Positions 16,102 through 24,302 of a stretch of 64,000 nt of DNA are shown piece after piece. This DNA is from Eisenbergiella porci. GTDB lineage: Bacteria; Bacillota; Clostridia; Lachnospirales; Lachnospiraceae. The DNA lies in the NCBI RefSeq assembly GCF_009696275.1, contig NZ_VUMI01000012.1, positions 1 through 64,000 on the forward strand, read 5' to 3'. Positions within the stretch are counted from its first letter, which is position 1, and each line of letters starts with the position of its first letter. The translations under genes were made by a program, and so were the position numbers. Under the pieces are notes generated by a model. That model was not told where the DNA came from, searched no databases, and saw only the letters and a list, made by a program, of their open reading frames with translations.

Positions 16102-17584
16102 TTATGTGGTTAAGACAGCCTCCGGAAAGGTCAGGGGCTTTGCAGAGGATGGCCAAATCGCTTTTCTCGGCGTCCCCTATGCCATGCCTCCTGTGGGAGA
16201 GCTGCGGTTGAAACGGGCGGTTCCGGTAAAGCCCTGGGAGGGCGTGCTGGACGCTGTAGCATACGGCCCCAAAGCGGTGCAGTATAATGACGGCGTATGC
16301 GAAGGCTCAGAGGACTGCCTGACCTTAAACATCAGAAGACCCATGGAGGGAGAGAAACTTCCCGTACTGGTTTATATCCACGGCGGCGGCTACAACTCCG
16401 GCTGTGCCTCCGACGAGCTGTACCACGGCAAATCCTTCGTCAGCCACGGGATTGTATATGTCAGCTTCCAATACCGTCTGAACGTCTTCGGTTTTTATGA
16501 TTTTACCGGCTATCCCGGCTGTGAAGAGTTTGACAGCAACTGCGGCCTGTCGGACCATATTGTTGCCATGCAGTGGATTCATGAGAATATCCGGGCCTTC
16601 GGCGGCGATCCTGAAAGGGTGACGATAGCCGGAGAATCCGCCGGGGGAACGTCCATGATAGCGCTGATGGCCGCGCCGGGCGCAAAGGGCACCTTCGGGC
16701 AGGTAATCGCTTCCAGCGCCCTGCCGAACTGCTTTTTTACCAAGGAGACGGCAAAGAAGAACATTGACCTTTTTCTGGAAGGAATGGGCTGGACAGAAAA
16801 GAATCTGCCGAGACTGAAGGAAATCGAAGCCTATGAGGTACTAAAGGGAAACGAATATGTGGCAAAAGAGCATCAGTACCGCAATCCCGGCATTTTCCTG
16901 CCTACCGTTTCCATTGACGACCTTTTGCCTGAAAGGCCCCTGGAAGCGATAGCGCGGGGGAGCGCAGAAGGAATCCGGCTGATGATTGGATCCAACCTTC
17001 ATGAAGGAACCATGTTTGTCCGCCCGGAGCAGACGAATTTTCCCAATTCCTGGGATATGGTAAAGGAAATGTTTGTGAAGAACCACAATGAGGCGGGCTT
17101 TGCACGGATAAAGGATTATTATGAAAAAAGAAATGACGGCAGCGTCAATGGGGTGGAGATGGCTTTCATCAATTTTGCCACGGATTATGCGTTCCAGATG
17201 CCCGCGGTGAGGACGGCGCAGGCCCAGAAGGGCCATGGCCCGGTATGGATGTACCGTTATGAATTTATGTCGCAGATGGCGCGCAAGACAGGAATGCTTT
17301 GTTCCCACGCCATGGATCTGCCCTGCGATTTCAACTGCCTGGAATTCGGCTTCAGTGCGTTTGTATTTCAGGATGAACCGAAGGAAACGGTGGAGAAGAT
17401 CGTCAATGATGTGCATCTGCGCTGGGTGAACTTTATCAAGACAGGCGATCCCGGGCAGGACTGGCCGCAATATGCAGGCTATGACTCCCCGGTCATGATT
17501 TATGACCGGATGGGCGGGGCGCAGCAGCTTGACAGGACTGAGATGATGGACGTGTGGGGAGATATGAGGTTTTATGAGGATTAG
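16094..17584 (+). CDS. Type-B carboxylesterase
   Basis: A 496-aa alpha/beta hydrolase of the carboxylesterase/lipase type-B family. It shows the N-terminal GKVRGF...FLGVPYAMPPVGELR block, the oxyanion-hole HGGGYNSG, the nucleophile elbow GESAGG (S182) and a C-terminal SHAMDLPCDF histidine region. There is no signal peptide, so substrates must be imported. The start ATGGATAA overlaps the end of the regulator gene; an in-frame ATG at 16058 lies deep in the regulator and lacks the family N-terminus. In this locus the enzyme could remove acetyl or hydroxycinnamoyl groups from imported glycosides. That role is inferred from context alone. Confidence 0.88.
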   Translation: MDNYVVKTASGKVRGFAEDGQIAFLGVPYAMPPVGELRLKRAVPVKPWEGVLDAVAYGPKAVQYNDGVCEGSEDCLTLNIRRPMEGEKLPVLVYIHGGGYNSGCASDELYHGKSFVSHGIVYVSFQYRLNVFGFYDFTGYPGCEEFDSNCGLSDHIVAMQWIHENIRAFGGDPERVTIAGESAGGTSMIALMAAPGAKGTFGQVIASSALPNCFFTKETAKKNIDLFLEGMGWTEKNLPRLKEIEAYEVLKGNEYVAKEHQYRNPGIFLPTVSIDDLLPERPLEAIARGSAEGIRLMIGSNLHEGTMFVRPEQTNFPNSWDMVKEMFVKNHNEAGFARIKDYYEKRNDGSVNGVEMAFINFATDYAFQMPAVRTAQAQKGHGPVWMYRYEFMSQMARKTGMLCSHAMDLPCDFNCLEFGFSAFVFQDEPKETVEKIVNDVHLRWVNFIKTGDPGQDWPQYAGYDSPVMIYDRMGGAQQLDRTEMMDVWGDMRFYED

Positions 17585-17642
17585 GAAAGCTGTGCGCCCG
17601 GAATCCTGAAAGGGCGGCGGCTTAGGAAAAAAATGAAAATAC

Positions 17643-17693
17643 GGATCCGTCATGGCGGTCATTAGCTGACTGCTGGCGGATCTGTTTTTTGTT
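17643..17693 (+). terminator. Intrinsic terminator of the glycan locus
   Basis: GGATCCG and TGGCGGTCA pair with TGACTGCTGG and CGGATC, giving an imperfect stem with a short loop, followed by TGTTTTTTGTTT. It lies 60 nt after the esterase stop. Confidence 0.6.
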
Positions 17694-17875
17694 TAAAGTC
17701 AGGAAGGGCAGTGCATTTACTGTGGCGGTTAATAAGGCAGACAGGGGAGCTTATGGAACAAGGCAGCTATTTTCACCGGAAACAGATACAAATTTCGAAT
17801 TGTACCAAACTTTTCTTCCTTTTCATTATACTATAAGGATATATTTATCTTCTTACAGGAAAGGAGTCTATAAAA

Positions 17876-18420
17876 ATGGCATGTCGATTAAAAATAATTT
17901 CCGGTGTTACTATTTTTTGTATCCTTACCGGATGCGGAAGAAGTTATGCAGATGGTTTTTCAGTTTCCGGCTCTTCGAAAGATTTTAATGAGAGCGGGAC
18001 ATTTTATGGGCAAGACAAAAAAATACAACCATAAATTTAGAGGGAACCCTTGAAAACGAAACGGGCAGTATAAGTATCAGATATCTTGCGCCGGATGGTT
18101 CGGAAAATCTTATATTTAGTGATGTGGGTACAATTAACCAAAATGTAGAGATAGAAAAAGGAACAGGTGAAATCTTTTTTGTTGGGGAAGAAGCGGAAAA
18201 CAGTATTGATTTTGATTTAAAGATTTGCTTTCCTGAGGAGGTGCATCTGACTCTTGAGCAAAACAGCTTAAGTGATTTGGTTGAACCAATTCTAAATGAT
18301 ATTATTTCGGATGAAATAATACCGGACGAAATAATTCCGGAGGATAATGATCAAAAACAATATTGCAGAACGGCTGCTGATTGGGATATGGATAACTGGC
18401 CGGAGAGTTTCGGCGAATAA
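17876..18420 (+). pseudogene. Small lipoprotein gene frameshifted at an A7 run
   Basis: An ATG with AAGGAG at 17876 starts a lipoprotein signal (FCILTGC lipobox near residue 20). It reads to FYGQDKK and then meets TAA at 18032 after 52 codons. Adding one A to the run of seven at 18017-18023 lets the frame continue without stop to 18420. That frame begins NTTINLEGTLENETGSISIR and ends in a Tyr/Trp-containing tail, giving about 181 aa. The restored protein has a beta-rich middle and an acidic repeat SDEIIPDEIIPEDN encoded by a 15-bp DNA repeat. I do not recognise the family. Slippage at the A-run, a recent mutation or a sequencing error are all possible; without slippage only a 52-residue peptide forms. 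Confidence 0.6.
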
Positions 18421-18430
18421 AAAGTTAAAG

Positions 18431-18459
18431 TTGTATTCTGGTTTTTAATCATATAGAAT
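18431..18459 (+). promoter_or_regulatory. Promoter of the LytTR-type regulator gene
   Basis: TTGTAT, 17-bp spacer, TAGAAT, located 45 bp upstream of the ATG at 18504, whose ribosome site is AGAAGGAG. Confidence 0.4.
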
Positions 18460-18503
18460 ATAGACATCAATTATCTTATTCCCGTTTACAGAAGGAGAAT
18501 ATT

Positions 18504-19052
18504 ATGTATAAAATTGGAATCTGTGATGACAGCAAGCTTACATGCACAGAACTTGAAAATATGTTGAGAGACATTATGCAGAGCCTGAGAATAGAAGCAG
18601 AAATTGAACCATGGTATTCCGGAGAATCGTTATGCAAATATCTGGAAGCCGGGAACCGGTTTGAACTGATTTTTCTGGATATAGAACTGTTAAAGTTAAG
18701 TGGGATTGATGTTGGAAACTACATCAGGAATTATCTGGATGATTTAAAAACCAGCATAATTTATATCTCTTACAACAGAAGTTATGCAATGCGGCTGTTC
18801 AAAATGCAGCCGCTTGATTTTCTGGTAAAGCCGCTGCAATACAATTCGGTCAGAGAATCAGTTGAAATGTTCCTGAAACGTGCCGGAAGAAAGAAGACAT
18901 TTCTTGAATACCGGACAGGGAATAATTACTGCCGGGAAATGTGTGAGGATATCATATATTTAACCAGTGATAATAAGAAAATCCATTTGATTACAATTGC
19001 AAATAAGGAGATAGAATTTTATGGAAAACTCAAAGCGCTGAAACCACAGTAA
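18504..19052 (+). CDS. LytR/AgrA-type response regulator, truncated
   Basis: A 182-aa protein. The receiver domain (1-120) has CDDS at 8-11, the aspartate of LIFLDIELLKLSG at about 54 and the VKPL lysine near 112. A LytTR DNA-binding domain begins at about 135 but ends abruptly after EFYGKLKALKPQ. Complete relatives are about 235-245 aa and continue with the FxRxHxSxLVN recognition part, which is missing here. No convincing continuation is visible in the other frames downstream. No histidine kinase gene is adjacent. It probably no longer binds DNA normally. Confidence 0.7.
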   Translation: MYKIGICDDSKLTCTELENMLRDIMQSLRIEAEIEPWYSGESLCKYLEAGNRFELIFLDIELLKLSGIDVGNYIRNYLDDLKTSIIYISYNRSYAMRLFKMQPLDFLVKPLQYNSVRESVEMFLKRAGRKKTFLEYRTGNNYCREMCEDIIYLTSDNKKIHLITIANKEIEFYGKLKALKPQ

Positions 19053-19123
19053 AAAGTTTTATGCTCACATGCTATTCCTGTTCAAGCTTGGTTTACAAGC
19101 ATGGTTTACCGGAAGAAAAAATC

Positions 19124-19152
19124 TTGACTTTTAAATCTTACATATGTAATAT
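19124..19152 (+). promoter_or_regulatory. Promoter with BlaI-type operator
   Basis: -35 TTGACT (19124-19129), 17-bp spacer, -10 TAATAT (19147-19152). The spacer holds the perfect palindrome TTACATATGTAA (19138-19149), matching the TACA-N2-TGTA consensus bound by BlaI/MecI repressors. It drives the lipoprotein gene at 19221. A weaker copy, TACATGCGTA, lies near 19195. Confidence 0.65.
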
Positions 19153-19220
19153 ATAGAACATAACAGCAATATGGCGCACAAAAAAATATTTCTTACATGC
19201 GTAGGAAAAGGAGAAAATAA

Positions 19221-20504
19221 TTGAAAGAGAAAGGATTTGCTTCTATTTTAATTATTATGATAACAGCGGCTTTGGCAATAACCGGCTGCGTTAAAAACGC
19301 GGCGGTCACGCCTTCAGATAAAGAGGAACCTGTGAGAATAGAAAATACCGGCATTCCCGCAGCCATAAAAGAAGAACGGACGTCGGAAGAAACAGCGGAG
19401 CTTTACCGTGACATTTACGAAAACGCCGCCTCCAATCCGTCTGCCACTTCTGCCGGCAGCGCAGCCTCATACTATGACAGGCTTCCGGTCATCCGCCAAA
19501 TCGTAGAAAGGCTTGGTTCTTACGGATACGCGGCCATTGACTCAGAAAACAAAAACCAGCTTAACATGGTCAATCCCGGGCTGATAGAAGACTTTTGCAG
19601 GAAAGTGGAGGAAAAAAAGGAGGCCTGTGCCACACTTTTTTCAGTTATGGAAAATCTTGGTTTTATCCGTTTTGATTTCGTTACTTCAGAAGAAATGGAA
19701 GGAAAAGTCCATGTTACAAGAAGCGTCCTCTGCTGGATTGGCGATATGCCCAGGGTTACTGATAAATACAGCTATAACGCGGCCATATGGGAATACACAA
19801 AAGAAGGCTATCTGTTTTTCGAAGAAAATACGCCTGTGGCATACGACGGCCCGCCCGGCTATACGGCAGTGAGGGTGAAACCCTTGGAGGAGGAATGCAG
19901 GGAACTGAACCGGCATTATATCCTACCCATAGGCTATGGCGCCAACAATATGTTCCTGACGGACTGGAATGAAGAAAATTTCGGGGAGCTTGATTTTTAT
20001 GATCTGTTCCAGCTGCTGTACCCCTTTGTATACTATAGGAATTCTCCCTACGGGCTGACCGTTGACGGAGCAAAATATCGGGTGCCGGAGGAAGAATTCA
20101 ACCGCGTGATCATGACATATTTTAATATAGATGAAGAGACCCTTCACAGCTGTACGAAATATCTGCCGGAGGGAAAATACTATGAGTACCGCACAAGAAG
20201 CTTTCTTGATTATGGAAATTCCCCCAATACCCCCTGGCCGGAGGTGACTTCCCGGAAAGAAAATGCGGACGGTACGATCACGCTGACGGTAAGTGCGGTG
20301 TGGCCGCAGCGCCATTTGGGAAGGGCGATGTCTTCGGAAGTAGTAATCAGGCCTTTGGAAGACGGCGGTTTTCAGTATGTTTCCAACCGCATCATCGATT
20401 CGCCGGAAAATGTGGAACCCGACTGGTATGAAATCCCCAGCCGGGATAAAATGTCTTCTGTGATTTCCGCGGCCCTGCTGCCTGCCGCGCCGTCGCTTCC
20501 CTGA
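19221..20504 (+). CDS. DUF6070-like lipoprotein
   Basis: A 427-aa secreted lipoprotein starting with TTG (AAAAGGAG upstream). The signal peptide ends in the lipobox AITGC near residue 23. A Glu/Thr/Ala-rich linker to about 80 and a globular domain rich in aromatic residues follow. The layout and motifs such as YILPIGYGANNMF and VEPDWYEIPS fit the DUF6070 family known from Lachnospiraceae, whose function is unknown. The promoter carries a BlaI-type operator, suggesting release from repression under beta-lactam stress. The last 17 residues run into the opposite-strand blaR1 gene; the two coding regions overlap by 133 bp tail to tail. Confidence 0.65.
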   Translation: MKEKGFASILIIMITAALAITGCVKNAAVTPSDKEEPVRIENTGIPAAIKEERTSEETAELYRDIYENAASNPSATSAGSAASYYDRLPVIRQIVERLGSYGYAAIDSENKNQLNMVNPGLIEDFCRKVEEKKEACATLFSVMENLGFIRFDFVTSEEMEGKVHVTRSVLCWIGDMPRVTDKYSYNAAIWEYTKEGYLFFEENTPVAYDGPPGYTAVRVKPLEEECRELNRHYILPIGYGANNMFLTDWNEENFGELDFYDLFQLLYPFVYYRNSPYGLTVDGAKYRVPEEEFNRVIMTYFNIDEETLHSCTKYLPEGKYYEYRTRSFLDYGNSPNTPWPEVTSRKENADGTITLTVSAVWPQRHLGRAMSSEVVIRPLEDGGFQYVSNRIIDSPENVEPDWYEIPSRDKMSSVISAALLPAAPSLP

Positions 20505-22213
20505 ATATTTGCGGCAAAGCAGTATACCTGTCCTCTGGTTTCCACATACCCTATGAACCAGCCGTTCACGTCTTTGCCATCCACCCGTCCGGTTCCTGTT
20601 TTGCCGTAAAGGCTGCCGTCCGGAGTTTGGGACAGAAGCATTGCATCCTTTACCGCCCGGATATTGGCAGGCGCAAAGCCGAAGTCATTGCGGTACAGCT
20701 TTATGAGAAGCGCGGTCTGCTCCATGGGAGAAATTTTCAGGGAAGCTTCCAGCCAGTAGGAGGACAGCCCTGCGCTGCTGTCCTGGTTTCCATAACTTAT
20801 TTTGTGCAGATAATCCTGAACCCTCCCGGCGCCCAGCCGGGAATCTATGGACTGAAAATACCAGTTCACAGAATTTTCCATAGCGGATGCCAAATCCTGA
20901 TCGGAGTTCCAGGCCGCAAAGGGATAGGCCGTCCCGTCCCAGGGCAGAACGGAGGCGTTGTGTGCGATGACCCCTTCCTCCAGGCCGAATAAGGCGTCGT
21001 AAACCTTGTAAGTGGAGTCCGGGGAAATACGTCTTTCTGCCTGGGCGCGGTTGTAAACGTACCAGGTATCCTCCTGCATGTCATATAGGACAAAGCTTCC
21101 GTCAAGGTCCCCGAAATATTCCCCATAATCAACGGAAACCACATTCTTAAGAGCTTCCATTGTAAGCGCGTCCTCATCCTGCGCAGCGCGGATAGACAGA
21201 TATGGAGCAAAGCTAAACAGCAGCAGTGAAATAAATGCAAACACAGCGACGCTCAACGCTTTTTGGCGGAAGGAGGGAGCCTTATAGGAGGCTATGCTGC
21301 GGATGCGCCGTTTCAGCTGCTTCATGCTGCCGCTCATACCGGCGGTGAAAGGAAACGGCCGGAGAGAGATTTTTTCGGCAAGGCTGATCAGCGTGTTCCC
21401 ATAGGCGACGTATTCTTTTTCCCCAAGCAGTTCCAGCACGGAGGTATCGCAGGCCGCCTCCCTGTCGTTCTGCATTTCCTTCAGGGCGGACCATACAAAA
21501 GGATTGAACCAGTAAAGGATGCCGGCCAGATTCATCAGATGATTGCCAAACGCGTCCTTATGCTTATAATGCTGCAGCTCATGAAGCAGCATATAACGCA
21601 TATCCACGGAATTAAAGTCGGATATCAGGTGGATCGGCACGTAGATCCGAGGAAAAAAGAGTCCGGTAATCACAGGGGATTTCAGAAACGCCGTGCTGTA
21701 AACCGGAACCGGTTTTTTCAGCTTCATCTCCCGCAGACATTCCCCGTATAAGGCGCGCACCTCCAGGTTCTGCAGGGGAAGCGCCGACTGCCTGATCCGG
21801 TATAATTCAGCCTGCGTTTTTATGACCCTGAAAAGCATAACCATGATTCCTAGCAGCCACAGAAGAAAAAGGGCGCGTCCGGCGCCGGAGGACGTCCTTC
21901 TGCTGACAGATACTGCAAAGTCAGGAAACTGTCCCTCAGGCGCTAAAGCCCGTGCACCTGCGCCTTCCTGCAGGGAGGGCAGCAAGGCTAAAGAGGAATG
22001 GAAAAGATCTGCTCCTCCCGGCAGCTTCAGAAAATCGGCCGGTATCAAAGACAGAAAAGGCGCCGCAAGAAGCATAAGAAAACAATACCACAGACTGTAC
22101 TGCATCCTGTAAGTGAGCACCCGTCCCAAAAGCTGTTTTATGCCAAGGAAAGAAACTGTCAGCAGGATTAGAAACAGATTGTTCATTAAAAAGCGAATCA
22201 TAAAATCAGACAT
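20372..22213 (-). CDS. blaR1: BlaR1/MecR1-type beta-lactam sensor-transducer
   Basis: A 613-aa membrane protein. The N-terminal half has membrane helices and the M56 metalloprotease motif HELQHYKHKD (211-220), with DREAACD at 250-256 as third zinc ligand region. The extracellular half is a class D-like penicillin-binding sensor with STYK (400-403), SVN (448-450) and KTGTG (538-542). Acylation by a beta-lactam triggers the protease, which leads to BlaI cleavage. The start at 22213 has AAAGGAAA upstream and lies 1 nt after the blaI stop. About 20 extra residues at the C-terminus overlap the convergent lipoprotein gene. No beta-lactamase gene is nearby, so the regulated target must be something else. 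Confidence 0.9.
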   Translation of the reverse strand: MSDFMIRFLMNNLFLILLTVSFLGIKQLLGRVLTYRMQYSLWYCFLMLLAAPFLSLIPADFLKLPGGADLFHSSLALLPSLQEGAGARALAPEGQFPDFAVSVSRRTSSGAGRALFLLWLLGIMVMLFRVIKTQAELYRIRQSALPLQNLEVRALYGECLREMKLKKPVPVYSTAFLKSPVITGLFFPRIYVPIHLISDFNSVDMRYMLLHELQHYKHKDAFGNHLMNLAGILYWFNPFVWSALKEMQNDREAACDTSVLELLGEKEYVAYGNTLISLAEKISLRPFPFTAGMSGSMKQLKRRIRSIASYKAPSFRQKALSVAVFAFISLLLFSFAPYLSIRAAQDEDALTMEALKNVVSVDYGEYFGDLDGSFVLYDMQEDTWYVYNRAQAERRISPDSTYKVYDALFGLEEGVIAHNASVLPWDGTAYPFAAWNSDQDLASAMENSVNWYFQSIDSRLGAGRVQDYLHKISYGNQDSSAGLSSYWLEASLKISPMEQTALLIKLYRNDFGFAPANIRAVKDAMLLSQTPDGSLYGKTGTGRVDGKDVNGWFIGYVETRGQVYCFAANIQGSDGAAGSRAAEITEDILSRLGISYQSGSTFSGESMMRLETY

Positions 22214-22214
22214 A

Positions 22215-22601
22215 TCAGTTTCCTTTGTCATTGTCCGCATCGTCCAGAATCGAACGCAGCGTGCCGATTTCTTCGGCGGAGAGTCTGTCGTTTTTGATAT
22301 AGGCTGACAGCATGGCAGTGATATCGCCGTCATAGAAGCGCCGTAAAAAGGAATTGCTCTGCTGGCTGATATATTCATTCTCCTTTACCAACGGCGTATA
22401 GACGTATACCCGCCCTTCTTTTTCATAGGTAAGGGCGCCCTTATTTGTCAGGCGCTTGATCAGGGTCTGGATGGTTTTGGCACCCCAGCTGGTGGTTTTC
22501 ATTAAACGGTCGGTTATTTCATTGGTGCTGACAGGCGCATACTGCCATACGATTTTCATAATCTCGAATTCGGCCTCGGATATCTGTGGTAAACGGTTCA
22601 T
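22215..22601 (-). CDS. blaI: BlaI/MecI-family repressor
   Basis: A 128-aa winged-helix repressor. It begins PQISEAEFEIMKIVWQ and contains the recognition region TSWGAKTIQTLIKRLTNKGALTYEKEGR (about 37-64). The C-terminal dimerisation helices follow. BlaI dimers block TACA-N2-TGTA-type operators and are inactivated after BlaR1 senses beta-lactam. It forms an operon with blaR1 (1-nt gap). The operator TTACAAACGTAA lies between its consensus promoter and the GGAGG site, so the operon is autoregulated. Confidence 0.92.
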   Translation of the reverse strand: MNRLPQISEAEFEIMKIVWQYAPVSTNEITDRLMKTTSWGAKTIQTLIKRLTNKGALTYEKEGRVYVYTPLVKENEYISQQSNSFLRRFYDGDITAMLSAYIKNDRLSAEEIGTLRSILDDADNDKGN

Positions 22602-22619
22602 AAAGCTTCCTCCAAAATC

Positions 22620-22667
22620 TTACGTTTGTAATAAAAATATTATATAATCACTTCCCCGACGTGTCAA
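22620..22667 (-). promoter_or_regulatory. Consensus promoter and operator of blaI-blaR1
   Basis: On the minus strand, TTGACA (22662-22667), a 17-bp spacer and TATAAT (22639-22644) match the consensus. Just downstream, 22620-22631 reads TTACAAACGTAA, the same TTAC-N4-GTAA dyad as at 19138. A bound repressor would cover the transcription start. Confidence 0.7.
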
Positions 22668-22690
22668 ACATCCTGCCTTCTTTTCCAAAA

Positions 22691-22787
22691 TCAAAGACTC
22701 CGCTGCAAGCAGCGGGGTCTTTGAGCCTCGCGGCAGTCGCCAAATATCCATGCAAGCATGGTTACTTGGCTCGTTGCTCGCGGGAAT
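22691..22787 (-). repeat. 97-bp intergenic hairpin repeat, copy 1
   Basis: The first 33 bp form a hairpin (CAAAGACTCCGCTGC...GCAGCGGGGTCTTTG), followed by a conserved tail ending CGGGAAT. It is the inverted counterpart of 24303-24399 (same length, no gaps, about 80 of 97 identical). A shorter third copy is at 42685. This is a dispersed non-coding element. Confidence 0.75.
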
Positions 22788-22815
22788 AAATGTACAGACC
22801 GCTAATAAAAACGTC

Positions 22816-22845
22816 GTCACTGTGCCTGAAGTCACTGTGCCTGAA
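22816..22845. repeat. 15-bp perfect tandem duplication
   Basis: GTCACTGTGCCTGAA occurs twice back to back in the non-coding DNA between blaI and the isomerase gene. No function is apparent. Confidence 0.8.
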
Positions 22846-23017
22846 ATATGACGGAAGCAGACGAAGGAGCATTTCACAGGCCGTAAAATCCGGGGTGTAA
22901 ATTCTCCCATATTTATGTTGAATAAGCCGGAAATAAATGATAGGATGGATCGGGGGACAGCCCTGGGGACTGTGAACGAAACCTGCGATGATGATTAAAA
23001 AGGAAAGGAAAAAGAAG

Positions 23018-24268
23018 ATGGAGGAAAGTAATAAAAAATATCAGATTGACACAGAAGAAAACAGAAAATTTTTAGAGGAGATCCGGGATGGGCTGCTTAG
23101 CTTCGGACATAAATTTCCCTCACCGGGAGGAAGCTCCTATTACCTGGGGGATGACGGCACGCCGTGGACGGACCGGAACCGTGAAACCTGGATAACGAGC
23201 CGTATGGTCCATGTATACAGCCTGGGCTGCTTCCTGGGCCATCCCGGAAGCGAAGCGCTGGCGGATGCCGGGTTAAAGGGGCTTAAGGGCGAGCTTCATG
23301 ATGAGAAAAACGGCGGATGGTATGCGGGGCTTACTTCCGACGGGGAGATACTTCCCAACAAGCAGTGCTATGCCCATGCATTTGTGATTCTGGCGGCGTC
23401 TTCCGCCGTCCTTGCCGGAAGGCCGGGGGCGCAGGAGCTGCTTGAGGATGCGCTGAAGCTGTATGACCTGCGTTTCTGGAATGAAGAGGAAGGGCTTTCC
23501 TGCGATACCTGGAATACCGAATTTACCGTTCTGGATGACTACCGCGGGCTGAATGCAAATATGCATACGGTGGAGGCATTTCTGGCGGCGTCGGATGTGA
23601 CCGGCGATGAAAAATACCGTGTGAGGGCGGGCCGCATCATTGATCATGTGGTAGGCTGGGCTTCCCGGAATGAATGGAGGATCCCGGAGCATTTTACAAA
23701 GGAATGGGTGGCGGATCTGGAATGCAATAAGGAGAAGCCGGATGATCAGTTCAAGCCTTACGGGGCAACTCCCGGACACGGCATTGAATGGGCAAGGCTG
23801 ATTGCACAGTGGGCGCTTTCTACATATCTGGAGGAAAAGGAAGCGGCTTCCAAATATATTGAGGTGTCCGAGAATCTTTTCCGCCGTGCTGTCAGTGATG
23901 CCTGGAATGCGGACGGTGCGCCCGGTATCGTGTATACCACGGACTGGAGCGGAAGACCGGTGGTGCATGACAGGATGCACTGGACGCTTGCGGAAGCCAT
24001 CAATACCTCCGCAGTGCTTTACCATGTGACGGGAAAACAGGAATATGCGGATGATTATGCGCAGTTTATGAAGTATCTGGACGAAAGGGTGCTGGATCAT
24101 GTGAACGGCTCCTGGTTCCATCAGCTGGATCGGAATAATCAGCTGATCGGTAGCGTATGGCCTGGGAAATCTGATATTTACCACGCGCTGCAGGCGACGC
24201 TGATTCCCTGCTACGACGCGGGTCTTTCCATTGCCCCCGCGGTAAAAGGCGGAAAAAAACTATCCTGA
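23018..24268 (+). CDS. AGE-family sugar isomerase/epimerase, YihS-like
   Basis: A 416-aa (alpha/alpha)6-barrel protein of the N-acylglucosamine 2-epimerase superfamily. Blocks WITSRMVHVYSLG, GLNANMHTVEAFLAA, GATPGHGIEWARL, VYTTDWSGRPVV and KSDIYHALQ align in order with YihS, the aldose-ketose isomerase acting on sulfoquinovose, mannose and related sugars. The conserved histidines of these blocks (MH, GHGIEW, DIYHAL) are the catalytic or binding residues in the family. The substrate cannot be decided here; D-mannose or sulfoquinovose are candidates. ATG 23018 has AAAGGAAAGG upstream; an in-frame ATG at 22988 lacks a ribosome site. It is a lone gene bracketed by inverted intergenic repeats. Confidence 0.82.
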   Translation: MEESNKKYQIDTEENRKFLEEIRDGLLSFGHKFPSPGGSSYYLGDDGTPWTDRNRETWITSRMVHVYSLGCFLGHPGSEALADAGLKGLKGELHDEKNGGWYAGLTSDGEILPNKQCYAHAFVILAASSAVLAGRPGAQELLEDALKLYDLRFWNEEEGLSCDTWNTEFTVLDDYRGLNANMHTVEAFLAASDVTGDEKYRVRAGRIIDHVVGWASRNEWRIPEHFTKEWVADLECNKEKPDDQFKPYGATPGHGIEWARLIAQWALSTYLEEKEAASKYIEVSENLFRRAVSDAWNADGAPGIVYTTDWSGRPVVHDRMHWTLAEAINTSAVLYHVTGKQEYADDYAQFMKYLDERVLDHVNGSWFHQLDRNNQLIGSVWPGKSDIYHALQATLIPCYDAGLSIAPAVKGGKKLS

Positions 24269-24302
24269 AAATAAGCTTCCGGCAGTGCCTTCAGGGCTGC
24301 TG

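Noticed and set aside
17689-17988. A 99-codon open frame ahead of the frameshifted lipoprotein
   Set aside because: It begins in the terminator of the esterase gene and reads the lipoprotein start in another frame; the lipoprotein frame has the ribosome site and lipobox.
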